The position numbers and the translations under genes are program-made. From Bacillus timonensis (GTDB taxonomy: Bacteria > Bacillota > Bacilli > Bacillales > Bacillaceae_L): a stretch of 64,000 bases of DNA. Under the pieces are notes generated by a model. That model was given only the letters and a program-made list of their open reading frames with translations, was not told the DNA's origin and ran no database searches. This document shows, in pieces, positions 1 to 9,890 of this stretch. How positions within the stretch are numbered: position 1 is the first letter of the stretch; each line of letters starts with the position of its first letter. Location: positions 37,533 to 101,532 of the forward strand of contig NZ_SLUB01000011.1 of assembly GCF_004799755.1 (NCBI RefSeq), written 5' to 3'.

Positions 1-188
1 CAAAACATTTATGTCAAGAGTGGTTTTATACTTTCCTTCTTTTTTAAATTAAGAATTTATCTTTTATAGGAATTACCTTACTTAAGAAAAAATCCATCAT
101 TCACCGCGATGTTAACTTTCATTTTCAGCCCTCTGCTTTACACACATATTAAGTAAAGGTATTATAAAATGTAAAGGAGGGATTTTTT
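1..188. other. Left-edge non-coding stretch with RBS of the antitoxin gene
   Basis: AT-rich sequence without a convincing reading frame. Its last bases carry a strong ribosome site (AAAGGAGGG at 171-179) placed for the ATG at 189. Nothing else was recognised. Any promoter must lie here because the window begins at base 1. Confidence 0.5.
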
Positions 189-494
189 ATGTCAGAATAT
201 AACAAATCAAAGAAGGATATAAGCGGTAAGAAATCGTATTCTACTCTATCATCAAAAAATCAAATTACTGTACCTTCCATAATTAGAGAAAAGTTAAATG
301 CAGAACCGGGCGATCAGGTTGTATTTTATTACAACGAAGAATCTAAGGAAATTACTGTAAGTAGTATAAAAAAAGATTCATTATTATCTTTATATGGAAG
401 TATGCCACCAAAAGGAGATAAAGGTATGAAAGACTGGGATGCTATAAGAAAAATGGCTAAAAATGAATATTTTAATAAAGAAAAAAATATATAG
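189..494 (+). CDS. AbrB/MazE-type antitoxin
   Basis: 101 residues. Residues about 17-60 form a swapped-hairpin AbrB/SpoVT-type DNA-binding domain: the stretch LSSKNQITVPSIIREKLNA followed by PGDQVVFYY is the classic pattern. The N-terminal 15 residues are lysine-rich and polar. The gene is followed after 11 bases by a PIN-domain protein, the usual antitoxin-toxin order. By family knowledge the antitoxin would neutralise the toxin through its C-terminal tail and repress the shared promoter. AAAGGAGGG upstream supports the ATG at 189. A stand-alone AbrB-like regulator is possible but the neighbour makes that unlikely. Confidence 0.85.
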   Translation: MSEYNKSKKDISGKKSYSTLSSKNQITVPSIIREKLNAEPGDQVVFYYNEESKEITVSSIKKDSLLSLYGSMPPKGDKGMKDWDAIRKMAKNEYFNKEKNI

Positions 495-505
495 GGGAAT
501 AATCA

Positions 506-928
506 ATGGACAATTTACTGTTAGATGCAAATGTAATTATTAGGTTTTTAACTAACGATGACGAAATTCAGTCTCCATTATCATATAAAGTTTTTGAGAG
601 AGCTGTTCACGGCAAGTATACTCTAGTTATATCACCCTTAATTGTGGCTGAATGTACTTGGGTATTGCAGATGAATCGTTACGGATATACAAAAGCTGAC
701 ATAGCTGATAAGTTTACTCAGTTAATTTTATCCCCTGGTATAAAGTCGATAGATGAGGAAACAATCCTCAAATCCCTCCAAGACTTTAGTAAGCATAATG
801 TTGATTTTATTGATGCCTATTTATCAAACATTTCTATTTTTAATAATAAATACCCAATAGTAACTTGGAATAAAAAGGACTTTAATCGACTAGGTTGTGA
901 ATTTTTTATACCGGAAAATATCGTATAA
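506..928 (+). CDS. PIN-domain ribonuclease toxin (VapC-like)
   Basis: 140 residues covering one PIN domain. The acidic residues expected to hold Mg2+ are visible: D7 in LLLDANV, E49 in VAECTW, D100/D103 in VDFIDAYLS and D125 in TWNKKDF. By family knowledge such proteins cleave RNA and arrest growth when the antitoxin is lost. It begins 11 bases after the AbrB-type gene and is most likely co-translated with it. The pair stands alone between the window edge and a convergent transporter gene. The RNA target cannot be read from sequence. Confidence 0.85.
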   Translation: MDNLLLDANVIIRFLTNDDEIQSPLSYKVFERAVHGKYTLVISPLIVAECTWVLQMNRYGYTKADIADKFTQLILSPGIKSIDEETILKSLQDFSKHNVDFIDAYLSNISIFNNKYPIVTWNKKDFNRLGCEFFIPENIV

Positions 929-1047
929 ATTGGAAACCACTACATAAACATGCAAGAAATTTGAGCTATTCTTCAATCATTTTTATTATTTTCGCTCGGT
1001 TTCTACCCACCACTACATGATCGGGAACAACTTTTGTACGACAGATC

Positions 1048-2259
1048 TCAAAGTGACTTTCGTAGAACCTGTTGCTTTAGGATGCCATTTAATTTTTCCG
1101 AACTTAGTAGCATTGCAGCAACATAAAGAACGACACAAATTGGTAGGATACCAATTGTTGAGTGAGATGCAATAAACCCTAGAAGTGGCGGCATGAAGGT
1201 AGTGCCCGTATAAGCAACCGCCATTTGATAACCCATGATTGTCTGAGAATGTTTTTTCCCAAATCGCGCAGGCGTTTCATGCAACATACACGGAAATATT
1301 GGGGCTAAACCTAGTCCTATAACAATAAAACCGACAAGCGAGAATATGGTTGGCAATGGTAAAAATAATATAACGGCACCTGCAAAAGCAATGATTTGAC
1401 CCGCTCGAATCAGGGTACGGTTTGTCATTTTAAAGGTAACAAAGCCTGTGATTAATCTTCCCACTGTGATTCCTACGTAATAAAAAGAAACCCATTTTGC
1501 AGCTGTTGCTGGACTTAAATCTTTTACATTTACCAAGAAACTGCTTCCCCAAAGCCCCACTGTTGCTTCAACCCCACAATAGAATAAGAAAGAAGCAAGT
1601 GCCAGCTTCACTCCTTTAATTTGCAAAGGTTTTACATCATGATGCACTCCATCATTAGATGCATCTTTCGTAGGTTCCTGATTTTCGTTAAAAGCAATAT
1701 GGCTGTTATTGTTTACTTTTTTCCATAAAGGCAGTGTAAATAGAAGGAGGAGCACTAACGCAAACTGAATGCTAGAAATGACAAAATACCCATTTCTCCA
1801 AAAATTCCCTTCTGCGATAAACTGAGCCATAATGATCGGACCTAATGTAGCTCCAACTCCCCAAAAACAATGTAACCAACTCATATGATGTGCCTTATAA
1901 TGGATAGCCACATAATCGTTTAAACCTGCATCAACCGCTCCTGCTCCTAACCCAAGTGGGATCGCACATACAACTAACCAACCAACTGAAGGAGCAAAAT
2001 GGAAGCCTAGCAAAGCACATGCAGTCATTAAGACGCTGACAAAAGTGACTTTTCCAGTCCCGTACCTTTTAAGAACCTTTCCGCTAATCAAACTGGAGAT
2101 AATGGTACCGCCTGCAATCGTCATAAAAAGGAGCCCAGCTGTCTCAAGTGGGGCACCCAAATCCGGTTGCATAACAGGCCATGCTGCACCTAACAATGAA
2201 TCTGGCAACCCTAGGCTGATAAAAGCTAAATAAATAATGATTAAAAGGAGTAATGTCAT
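1048..2259 (-). CDS. MFS transporter
   Basis: 403 residues, strongly hydrophobic with about 12 membrane segments and a polar central loop near residues 180-210, typical of the major facilitator superfamily. GLPDSLLGAAWP in the first helix and GRLITGF in the second half recall FucP-type sugar transporters. It starts 3 bases after the ROK regulator gene ends, so the two are one operon and the substrate is probably a sugar or sugar derivative sensed by that regulator. GAGGT six bases upstream of the ATG supports the start. The substrate is inference from context. Confidence 0.85.
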   Translation of the reverse strand: MTLLLLIIIYLAFISLGLPDSLLGAAWPVMQPDLGAPLETAGLLFMTIAGGTIISSLISGKVLKRYGTGKVTFVSVLMTACALLGFHFAPSVGWLVVCAIPLGLGAGAVDAGLNDYVAIHYKAHHMSWLHCFWGVGATLGPIIMAQFIAEGNFWRNGYFVISSIQFALVLLLLFTLPLWKKVNNNSHIAFNENQEPTKDASNDGVHHDVKPLQIKGVKLALASFLFYCGVEATVGLWGSSFLVNVKDLSPATAAKWVSFYYVGITVGRLITGFVTFKMTNRTLIRAGQIIAFAGAVILFLPLPTIFSLVGFIVIGLGLAPIFPCMLHETPARFGKKHSQTIMGYQMAVAYTGTTFMPPLLGFIASHSTIGILPICVVLYVAAMLLSSEKLNGILKQQVLRKSL

Positions 2260-2261
2260 TT

Positions 2262-3299
2262 TTATACCTCGTCTTTACGAATATGTGATTCATTCATCAT
2301 ATGGTCAATTCCAAGACCTTGTAATCCAGACAAATAATCCTGTTTCCAATCGCTAATTGTCAGCTTCGGAAGATGTTCTGAAGGAATATATGTTGAACTA
2401 CCCTTTGCTATTTTGTCTAAGATGTCAATTTCGATTTCATCTATACAAAAAATAATGGTATGTGGATTGATGATTGCTACAAAGGATGCTATTAATCTAC
2501 TAAATGCATCAATCTGGCCATCTTTTATAAGTGACTTCTTAGGTCCATTTTCCATTTTTTGCGCCTGCCCAAAATTTTGATTATCATACTGTGGGACGAA
2601 TGAAACCTCTCCTGAGAAAAAGGTACTTCCCCGTACCACCTCTCCATTTATCATAATTCCAGCACCAGGACCATTATGACCGCTATACAAATAGACTAGC
2701 GACTTGTTTTTCTTATTCCCTATTTTTTGGTAGTAACCAAGCACTGCCGCATTCATATCGTTCTCGACTACAACAGGTATAGAGAAACGATCTTCCAAGT
2801 ATTCTTTTAGATCAAAGTTTTGAAGATGCTCATAATCTGGTATATAAAAAATCCGACCATTATCAACGGAACCAGGGACACCAATAGCTACTGAACTGAT
2901 TTTTGGATTCTCCGTCATGATGGTACTAATGGTTGTCGTTAATAAATCCAGCCCCTTGTCGACTAGGACACTGGGAGCTTTTCCTTGTTCCCGCACTTCT
3001 CCAACACAATTAAAAATGGTATAAATGGTCTCTGTATTCTCCAAGAAAATAGCAAGTCCAAGCATATGCTCTGGGTTGTATGAATATCTTTTGGCTCTTC
3101 TCCCACCACTCGATTCATCGAAACCTACCGAAGTAATTTCGCCATCCTTCTCCATCTGCACTAGAAACTTACTTATTGTTGGAAAACTAATGTCTAACTT
3201 ATCCCTTAGTTCAACCTTTGTTGCACTTCCTAGTTCTAAAAGAGTTTTACGAATACCAAAGAGAATGGCCTTCTTCATCGTTTTTGGACTGGTATCCAT
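2262..3299 (-). CDS. ROK-family transcriptional regulator
   Basis: About 345 residues. An N-terminal winged helix-turn-helix (TKVELRDKLDISFPTISKF) is followed by a ROK/actin-like ATPase fold with SVAIGVPGSVDNG and VVVENDMNAAVLG. By family knowledge it would repress a sugar-use operon until a sugar binds. The reading frame also opens at a GTG at 3323, but GAAGAGGG eight bases before the ATG at 3299 makes the shorter start more likely. It is followed directly by the MFS transporter. The usual zinc-binding Cys cluster of glucokinase-type ROK proteins is not visible, which fits a regulator rather than a kinase. Confidence 0.85.
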   Translation of the reverse strand: MDTSPKTMKKAILFGIRKTLLELGSATKVELRDKLDISFPTISKFLVQMEKDGEITSVGFDESSGGRRAKRYSYNPEHMLGLAIFLENTETIYTIFNCVGEVREQGKAPSVLVDKGLDLLTTTISTIMTENPKISSVAIGVPGSVDNGRIFYIPDYEHLQNFDLKEYLEDRFSIPVVVENDMNAAVLGYYQKIGNKKNKSLVYLYSGHNGPGAGIMINGEVVRGSTFFSGEVSFVPQYDNQNFGQAQKMENGPKKSLIKDGQIDAFSRLIASFVAIINPHTIIFCIDEIEIDILDKIAKGSSTYIPSEHLPKLTISDWKQDYLSGLQGLGIDHMMNESHIRKDEV

Positions 3300-3332
3300 C
3301 AAGAATTCCCTCTTCTCATACACTTTTTAAAA

Positions 3333-3368
3333 ATGTTTAATAAGTATACTGCAAGACTTTTTAAACAT
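3333..3368. promoter_or_regulatory. Putative ROK operator
   Basis: Perfect 8-bp inverted repeat, ATGTTTAA at 3333-3340 and TTAAACAT at 3361-3368, with a 20-bp spacer just upstream of the ROK gene. ROK repressors of the XylR type bind such long-spaced repeats. The assignment to this regulator is inference from position. Confidence 0.4.
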
Positions 3369-3455
3369 CTTTAAGAAGTTCTATAATAATGACAATATAT
3401 CAAACTAAATATGCGGAAGCAACCCAAGGACAAGGATAAAACTCCCTGGGTCTTA

Positions 3456-4184
3456 TCATCTTGCTAATCGTTCATACACGTCCTGTAAAGTATAACAGCC
3501 TTCCTTATGAAGTTGGTGAATATAAAGCTGCCATAGCTCAGCAGTCATAATCGCATCACCTAGGGCATGATGTCGATTTCGAATCTCTATTCCTGAAATT
3601 GCGCAATAATCATCAAGACTCACAATCGTTTGATCTGGGACAACAATATTGAATACCAATGATGTATCCACTATTCGATGTTTATATGGTTTTTTGAATG
3701 CTTTCCAATGGGCGTGATGCAGAAACTTCTTTTCATGACTAGCATGGTGGGCAACAAGGGTATCACTTTGAACAAATTGATAAAATCGGATAAGGACTTC
3801 AGACAAGACTGGTGCTCCTTTTAAATCTGCTTCTTCTAATCCTGTTAATTTCTTAATATCCGGTGAAAGGCCTCCGTTATTGTGAACAAGTGAATAAAAT
3901 ATTTTACTATCATTCATTTGACCGTTTTCTATTTTTACTGCACCGATGGAAAGAATTTGGTCGCCTTGTTCAGGGAAAAAGCCTGTTGTTTCAAAGTCAA
4001 ATACAACAACATTTAATTCATGTAAGGGAATATATAAGCTTTTTTCTATCTCTAATTCTCTTTCTAAACTTCTTAAAAAAGCGAGATGCTTTGGATCGGT
4101 TTTGCCAATCAATGGTGTATAAATATTGGAGGAAAGCTTACCATGAAACTGTTTAATTAATTGTAACAAAGGGTTATTTTTCAT
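3456..4184 (-). CDS. DnaQ-like 3'-5' exonuclease
   Basis: 242 residues with a DEDDh exonuclease domain from about residue 58. ExoI is DFETTG (D63, E65) and ExoIII is HHALGD (H206, D210). At ExoII the motif reads HHASHEKKFL, so the usual Asp is a Glu (E151), which may still bind metal. The family is related to the epsilon proofreading subunit of DNA polymerase III, but this stand-alone form has a 58-residue N-terminal extension. Its start overlaps the end of the upstream DUF294-type gene by 11 bases, so the two are translationally coupled. Proofreading and RNA or signal-nucleotide turnover are both possible roles. Confidence 0.8.
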   Translation of the reverse strand: MKNNPLLQLIKQFHGKLSSNIYTPLIGKTDPKHLAFLRSLERELEIEKSLYIPLHELNVVVFDFETTGFFPEQGDQILSIGAVKIENGQMNDSKIFYSLVHNNGGLSPDIKKLTGLEEADLKGAPVLSEVLIRFYQFVQSDTLVAHHASHEKKFLHHAHWKAFKKPYKHRIVDTSLVFNIVVPDQTIVSLDDYCAISGIEIRNRHHALGDAIMTAELWQLYIHQLHKEGCYTLQDVYERLAR

Positions 4185-5166
4185 TGTTCATTTCCCCTTG
4201 TACCATCAACTCTGTCACCCTTTGAAGTTTTTCAACATCTCTCAATATCTGCTTCATCTCAAGCTTTTCTACCCTCTTTAGCCTTTTGATATTGAGATAA
4301 TGTCCACCTTCATAACTTGTTGTATCTCCATGTAACAACCGGTATTGCATGAGTTTTTTAAAGTTAGAATGATGTGTATTGATTATCTTTGTGTACTTAT
4401 CACACATACAAAGAGCTTCCATACGAGCTAACGTTGATGTTGTTTCAATTTTTTCGATTATTGATAGCAAACGAATACCATTCACATAAGGAAAAATAGC
4501 GGTCGTTTTCAAATCCATTTGGCCGGTATATGGACCAGACACGACAGTCAAAAATTGATTAAACAAACCAATGCCTTTTACTGTGTGTTTTGTGTTCTCT
4601 AATAATCTCACCAAAACAGCGGGTTGCTTGTCAATTGTTTGATGGATGATTTTCTTTAATGACCGTACCTTCTTCTCGTCTCCTACAACCACTCTTGCAT
4701 CAAAGAAAATTAATAAGTATCTTAACGATTCCCAGGTATTATCTTTGATCCACTTTTTGATTTGAATTTCCCAGTTTCTCTTCGATTGGCACCATAATGG
4801 ATTAGAGCTCATCACATTTCCTTCGCATTGAGGATAGCCAATATAATCCAGGGCAGACACAAGACTTTTTCCAAAAATAGAAAAATACGAAGCTGCAGAC
4901 ACACTTTCCTCCTCATAGAGGATGCCATGGTCCTGATCACTAATCACAGCCTGTTCACATCTTCCTGCACTTCCCATCACAAACCAGGAAAATTCACAGG
5001 GTGGGGGTCCGTAATTTTTCATCATTTCCTCTGATGTGATTTCAAAAACCGTTTTTAAAACAAACTCATGAAAAACTTGCAACTGTTCTGTACTTATTTG
5101 ATGTGTTATCACATTGACATCATGCCAATTTTTTATCGATTGATATGGCTCAAGGAACCCATCCAT
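4174..5166 (-). CDS. DUF294-type nucleotidyltransferase-like protein
   Basis: About 330 residues. The GSAGR motif followed by SDQDHG is the nucleotidyltransferase signature shared with GlnD-type uridylyltransferases; the C-terminal part matches the helical DUF294 substrate-binding region. CBS domains, often fused in this family, are absent. Position 5166 (second in-frame ATG) is preferred because the first ATG at 5178 has no properly spaced ribosome site. It is separated from amt by a terminator and coupled to the DnaQ-like exonuclease by an 11-base overlap. Its substrate is unknown; similarity to GlnD and nearness to ammonium genes make a nitrogen-linked role tempting but unproven. Confidence 0.7.
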   Translation of the reverse strand: MDGFLEPYQSIKNWHDVNVITHQISTEQLQVFHEFVLKTVFEITSEEMMKNYGPPPCEFSWFVMGSAGRCEQAVISDQDHGILYEEESVSAASYFSIFGKSLVSALDYIGYPQCEGNVMSSNPLWCQSKRNWEIQIKKWIKDNTWESLRYLLIFFDARVVVGDEKKVRSLKKIIHQTIDKQPAVLVRLLENTKHTVKGIGLFNQFLTVVSGPYTGQMDLKTTAIFPYVNGIRLLSIIEKIETTSTLARMEALCMCDKYTKIINTHHSNFKKLMQYRLLHGDTTSYEGGHYLNIKRLKRVEKLEMKQILRDVEKLQRVTELMVQGEMNNEK

Positions 5167-5216
5167 GTCCTTACACATCCTTTACCGCTTCCCAAAATGT
5201 TGATACAACATAATCT

Positions 5217-5250
5217 CAAAAAATCAGGTGGGAGATGAACCCCCACCTAT
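5217..5250 (-). terminator. Intrinsic terminator after amt
   Basis: AGGTGGG (5226-5232) pairs with CCCACCT (5242-5248), and on the minus strand the stem is followed by a run of T. It lies 14 bases beyond the amt stop and should end the nitrogen cluster transcript, separating it from the DUF294/exonuclease pair. Confidence 0.75.
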
Positions 5251-5261
5251 TTGAAAATCGG

Positions 5262-6566
5262 TTACTCCTTTATTGGCTGAGAGGATAAAACATTGGGTAT
5301 TACGACTGTTTTTTTCATCTCCATATTGGGAAATGCTTCAGGATAGCCATAACTACCATGTTCACTCAAGTCTAGTCCAATTACCTCTTGTTCTTCTGTT
5401 ACCCTGAGCCCATTCAAACCTTTTTTCATGACCAGTATGAGGACATAAGATACACCAAATGCATAGGCTGCTGAAACAGCAATTCCCATCGCTTGAACGC
5501 CTAACTGCTCAAAACCTCCACCATAAAATAATCCCGCTTGACCTACAGTTGCCAATTCTGGTGTGGCAAAGAAACCTGTTGATAAAGTACCCCATACACC
5601 CGCGATTCCATGAACAGATAAGGCAAAAATCGGATCATCAATCTTTCGTTTTTCAAAAAATCTAGCACTATAGAAAACCATAATTCCCGCTACAAATCCA
5701 ATGACTACCGACGCCCATGTTTCTACGAATGCACAAGATGCTGTAATAGCGACAAGTCCTGCTAAAGTTCCATTCAACATGGTTGGGATATCAGACTTAC
5801 CTAAGACAACCCATGAGATAAGTAAAGCACTGATTGCTCCGGCTGCAGCAGCTAGTGCTGTATTTAAAGCGACAAAGGCAAAGAAACCATCCTCTACTCC
5901 TAACGTACTGCCTGCATTGAATCCAAACCAACCAATAAATAAAATGAGAACACCTAAAGCTGTAAAAACCTGATTATGTCCGCTTATATTATTGGCTGTT
6001 CCATCAGAGTTGTATTTTCCAATTCTCGGCTTTAATAGAATGGTAGCTGCTAAAGCTGCCATTGCTCCCGTTAAATGGACAACTGTAGATCCAGCGAAGT
6101 CTTGTTTTCCGTGCTGTGCTAGCCAACCGCCGCCCCAAATCCAATGAGCGATTACTGGGTATACAAGTGCTGAAAAAAGAATTGCAAATACAAGATATAC
6201 AGAAAGCTTTGCTCTTTCCGCAAAACCACCAAAGGCAATGGCTAAAGAGATTCCTGCAAACGCAAGCTGGAATACAAAGAAAGCTGTGGTTGAATAGGGG
6301 CTTCCTTCTACCTCACTACCCGAATAGAAGAAGTCTGACATGCCAACAAGAAAGTTTGCATTTCCCCCAAATATAAATCCGTATCCGACTGCCCAAAAGA
6401 CAAGTGATGCAATTCCAAACGAAAAAATAGTTTTTCCCGCAATATGACCCGCATTTTTCATTCGAGTTGATCCTGTTTCTAGTAATATGAATCCACCTTG
6501 CATGAATATCACTAAAATTGCTCCTAGCATAATCCATACACTGTTCAAATAAAACAAATGATCCAT
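5262..6566 (-). CDS. amt: Ammonium transporter (Amt/MEP family)
   Basis: About 434 residues with eleven membrane segments, beginning with a helix of QGGFILLETGSTRMKNAGH type that is diagnostic of Amt/MEP proteins; the pore histidine region VHLTGAMAAL and the second HGIAGVWG block are both present. It takes up ammonium at the membrane. The start at 6566 is chosen over 6611 because GGGAGG lies ten bases before it. It is the last gene of the nitrogen cluster, 60 bases after asnB. A small hairpin (CAGGGG/CCCCTG, 6602-6618) lies in that gap but lacks a T run. No glnK/PII gene is adjacent, unlike the common glnK-amtB arrangement. Confidence 0.92.
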   Translation of the reverse strand: MDHLFYLNSVWIMLGAILVIFMQGGFILLETGSTRMKNAGHIAGKTIFSFGIASLVFWAVGYGFIFGGNANFLVGMSDFFYSGSEVEGSPYSTTAFFVFQLAFAGISLAIAFGGFAERAKLSVYLVFAILFSALVYPVIAHWIWGGGWLAQHGKQDFAGSTVVHLTGAMAALAATILLKPRIGKYNSDGTANNISGHNQVFTALGVLILFIGWFGFNAGSTLGVEDGFFAFVALNTALAAAAGAISALLISWVVLGKSDIPTMLNGTLAGLVAITASCAFVETWASVVIGFVAGIMVFYSARFFEKRKIDDPIFALSVHGIAGVWGTLSTGFFATPELATVGQAGLFYGGGFEQLGVQAMGIAVSAAYAFGVSYVLILVMKKGLNGLRVTEEQEVIGLDLSEHGSYGYPEAFPNMEMKKTVVIPNVLSSQPIKE

Positions 6567-6626
6567 TTTTTGTTCCTCCCTTTTTTCTTTTCTATATGTA
6601 ACAGGGGACAAGCCCCTGGAACACGT

Positions 6627-8477
6627 TTAGTTGTCTACAATGTTAATATGATATTGTTCAAGCCAGGTGTTAATCTGAGAGAGATGAGCGATAAGTTGAG
6701 GACCTGTCATAAGCTGACCAAACCAAGGAACTTTGAAAGAAAAACCATCTGATTCGATGATATCTTTAACTTTTTGTTTTGAGATGATTTCTAATATGGG
6801 TGAAGTGGGATCGTCAATGATGTTTTGTAACTTAGTCTTTACTAGTTTCATATAAACGGGATGATGGGTTTTCGGATAAGGGCTCTTTTTGCGATATAGA
6901 ACATCATGTGGAAGAATGCCCTCTAATGCCTTTCGTAAAATTCCTTTCTCGCGGCCATTCAGCATTTTCATCTCCCAAGGGATGTTCCATGCATATTCAA
7001 CAAGGCGGTGGTCGGCAAATGGAACGCGTACTTCTAAGCTGGCGCCCATACTCATCCGGTCTTTTCGTTCCAATAATGTTGGCATAAACCAATTCATATT
7101 TAGATAGAACATTTCCCGTCGGCGTGCTTCAACTGGAGCTTCCCCTTCTAATTGAGGGACTTCAGCAATTGTTTCGTTATATCGCTCCCTTACATATTCT
7201 TTTAAATCGAGTTTCTCTTGCCATTGTGGGAGCAAGAGCTGCTGCCTTTCCTCCTGTGATCTCATCCAAGGAAATCCGTTTGCATGTAAAATATCGTCTC
7301 GATAGAACCATGGATAGCCACCAAAAATTTCATCCGCACATTCTCCTGATAAAGCAACGGTGTAATCCTGCTTTATGTGTTCACAAAACCATAATAGTGA
7401 TGAATCAATATCAGCCATTCCAGGTAAATCTCGCATCAATACGGCCTTATCCAAGTAATCTACTAATTTCTCATGATCAATAACAGCTTCATGATGTTTT
7501 GTTTTTAAATATTGCTCCATTTTCGTAATCCAAGGTGCATCCTCATCTGGCTGAAAAGAACTGGCTTTAAAATAATGATTATTTTGTTCATAATCAATTG
7601 AATACGTGTGTAGTTGCCCCCGCCCTTCCTTTATAAAATAGTCAGCAGCAATTGCACTAATCGCACTCGAATCAACTCCACCTGATAAAAAGGTACAAAC
7701 AGGTACATCAGCAACTAACTGGCGTTTGATAGCGTCCTTTACAAGAAACGAAACTTGTTCTACGGTTTCAGCAAGGGATTGGGAATGTTCCCTGCTTTCT
7801 ACATTCCAATAACGCCATTGTTTAAGACCATTGTTATTAAATATCAAGGCATGTGCTGGGCGAAGTTCATGAATACCTCGAAATACACCATGACCAGGAG
7901 TTCGAGATGGACCCAGGCCGAATATTTCCTTAAGTCCTTCTCGATCCACCTCAGCCTTTACCTTTGGGTGTGCCAGTATAGCCTTAATCTCTGACCCAAA
8001 TAGTAGAGATCCATTTTCTTGATGGTAAAAAAGAGGTTTCACACCTAGTCGATCTCTTGCGATAAATAGCTGTTCTTTGCCTTGATCCCAAATAGCAAAG
8101 GCAAAAATGCCGTTTAAATGCTCGACACACGTTTCTTCCCATTCGATATATGCTGTGAGAAGTACTTCCGTATCGGAGTATGATTGAAAAGAGTACCCTC
8201 TTTTCAATAACTCCTTCCGAATATCTTCGGTATTATAAAGCTCTCCATTATAGATCATCCTAAAAGTACGCCCGTTTTTTTCCTTTACCATTGGCTGAGT
8301 ACCACCAATCGGATCGACAACGGTAAGACGTGAATGTCCAAGTGACACTTGCTGTGAACTCCAGACATTTAAAGCATCTGGACCTCGCTTAGATAAGGTG
8401 TCTGTCATTTTTTCAATGACAGATACATGTTGTGTTAAATCACGATGCCAATCTACCCATCCTGCTATTCCGCACAC
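6627..8477 (-). CDS. asnB: Asparagine synthase, glutamine-hydrolysing
   Basis: 616 residues. The N-terminal class II glutaminase domain starts MCGIAG, with Cys2 as nucleophile; RGPD and the NGELYN block follow. The synthetase domain has the PP-loop SGGVDSS at about 265-271. It makes asparagine from aspartate, ATP and glutamine. Length and sequence are close to the AsnO-type enzymes of Bacillus, which act in sporulation, so that paralogue is an alternative name. It lies between glnA (45 bases upstream) and amt, so its glutamine supply is encoded in the same cluster. Confidence 0.9.
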   Translation of the reverse strand: MCGIAGWVDWHRDLTQHVSVIEKMTDTLSKRGPDALNVWSSQQVSLGHSRLTVVDPIGGTQPMVKEKNGRTFRMIYNGELYNTEDIRKELLKRGYSFQSYSDTEVLLTAYIEWEETCVEHLNGIFAFAIWDQGKEQLFIARDRLGVKPLFYHQENGSLLFGSEIKAILAHPKVKAEVDREGLKEIFGLGPSRTPGHGVFRGIHELRPAHALIFNNNGLKQWRYWNVESREHSQSLAETVEQVSFLVKDAIKRQLVADVPVCTFLSGGVDSSAISAIAADYFIKEGRGQLHTYSIDYEQNNHYFKASSFQPDEDAPWITKMEQYLKTKHHEAVIDHEKLVDYLDKAVLMRDLPGMADIDSSLLWFCEHIKQDYTVALSGECADEIFGGYPWFYRDDILHANGFPWMRSQEERQQLLLPQWQEKLDLKEYVRERYNETIAEVPQLEGEAPVEARRREMFYLNMNWFMPTLLERKDRMSMGASLEVRVPFADHRLVEYAWNIPWEMKMLNGREKGILRKALEGILPHDVLYRKKSPYPKTHHPVYMKLVKTKLQNIIDDPTSPILEIISKQKVKDIIESDGFSFKVPWFGQLMTGPQLIAHLSQINTWLEQYHINIVDN

Positions 8478-8522
8478 GTAACATCACTCTTCCTTTTATG
8501 ATTTTTCCTAGATGCGCTTCTT

Positions 8523-9848
8523 TTAATACTGAGTCATATATTGCTCGCGCTCCCAAGAGTGGACTTGGGTACGGAACATATCCCATTCGATTTCTTTAGC
8601 TTCTACAAAATGCTCAAACAGATGGCTGCCTAGAGCATTCGTAACCACTTCGTTTGTCTTTAGTAAATCAAGCGCCTGTGCCAATGTGGCTGGCAAATCA
8701 GTAATGCCATATTCCTCACGTTGCTCTTTCGACATCACATAAATGTTTCGGTCTACTGGTTCAGGAGCTATTACATTATTTTTGACTCCATCTAATCCTG
8801 CAGCTAATAAAACGGCCATCGCTAAATATGGATTTGCGGAAGGATCAACACTACGAACCTCAACACGAGTGCTTAGGCCACGTGAAGCCGGAATACGGAT
8901 TAGCGGACTTCTATTTCTTGCCGACCATGCAACATAACAAGGAGCTTCATATCCTGGAACTAACCTTTTATAAGAATTGACCGTTGGGTTTGTAATGGCT
9001 GTGAAACTTGGTGCATGCTTTAATATTCCTGCCAAGAAACTTCTTGCGGTATCACTCATTTCCAATTGTCCATTTGGATCATAAAAAGCATTCTCTCTTC
9101 CTTTGAATAAGCTTAGATTACAGTGCATCCCTGATCCATTAATACCGAATAATGGTTTTGGCATAAAAGTTGCTAACAAACCATGCTTACGGGCAATGGT
9201 TTTTACAACTAGCTTAAAGGTTTGAATATCATCGCAAGCTTTTAGAGCGGTTTGATATTTAAAATCAATTTCATGTTGACCCGGTGCTACCTCATGATGG
9301 GATGCCTCAATTTCAAAGCCCATTTCTTCTAGTTCCAACACAATATCGCGTCTGCAGTTTTCCCCTAGATCTGTTGGTGCAAGGTCGAAATAGCCGCCAT
9401 GATCATTTAATTCAAGGGTTGGTTCTCCTTTCTCATCAAGCTTGAATAAGAAAAACTCAGGTTCTGGTCCAACATTGAAATCGGTAAACCCTAGTTCCTC
9501 CATTTCCTTTAAAATCCTTTTCAAATTACTACGAGGATCTCCTTCAAAAGGAGTGCCATCTGGATGAAAAATATCACAGATGAATCGTGCTACTTTCCCT
9601 TTTTCGGCAGTCCAAGGGAAAATAACAAATGTATCTAAGTCGGGGTATAAATACATATCTGATTCTTCAATTCGCACGAAGCCTTCAATCGATGAACCAT
9701 CAAACATCATTTTATTGTCCAATGCTTTTTCTAACTGGCTTACTGGGATTTCAACATTCTTAATCGTTCCAAATAAGTCCGTAAATTGTAAGCGAATGAA
9801 CCGTACATTATTTTCTTTTACCAATTCCATTACTTTCTCTCTGTTCAT
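8523..9848 (-). CDS. glnA: Glutamine synthetase type I
   Basis: 441 residues, the usual length of the Gram-positive GSI-alpha form. The N-terminal beta-grasp domain is followed by the catalytic barrel with [15 protein letters not shown] and the NRSPLIRIP block. It condenses ammonium with glutamate. No glnR regulator lies next to it, in contrast to the standard Bacillus glnRA operon, so this may be a second copy or a rearranged locus. It sits 42 bases after dapF and 45 before asnB in a co-directional cluster. Feedback control by FurA/GlnR-type partners cannot be seen here. Confidence 0.95.
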   Translation of the reverse strand: MNREKVMELVKENNVRFIRLQFTDLFGTIKNVEIPVSQLEKALDNKMMFDGSSIEGFVRIEESDMYLYPDLDTFVIFPWTAEKGKVARFICDIFHPDGTPFEGDPRSNLKRILKEMEELGFTDFNVGPEPEFFLFKLDEKGEPTLELNDHGGYFDLAPTDLGENCRRDIVLELEEMGFEIEASHHEVAPGQHEIDFKYQTALKACDDIQTFKLVVKTIARKHGLLATFMPKPLFGINGSGMHCNLSLFKGRENAFYDPNGQLEMSDTARSFLAGILKHAPSFTAITNPTVNSYKRLVPGYEAPCYVAWSARNRSPLIRIPASRGLSTRVEVRSVDPSANPYLAMAVLLAAGLDGVKNNVIAPEPVDRNIYVMSKEQREEYGITDLPATLAQALDLLKTNEVVTNALGSHLFEHFVEAKEIEWDMFRTQVHSWEREQYMTQY

Positions 9849-9890
9849 CTCTCAACACTCCTCATTTTTCTTTTTATACGTAAGCAGAAG

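Noticed and set aside
3421..3452. Hairpin after the DnaQ-like gene
   Set aside because: The stem has a mismatch and there is no T run after it, so I do not call it a terminator.
6602..6618. CAGGGG/CCCCTG hairpin between asnB and amt as a terminator
   Set aside because: The stem is only six base pairs and no T run follows on the minus strand; it may at most attenuate.
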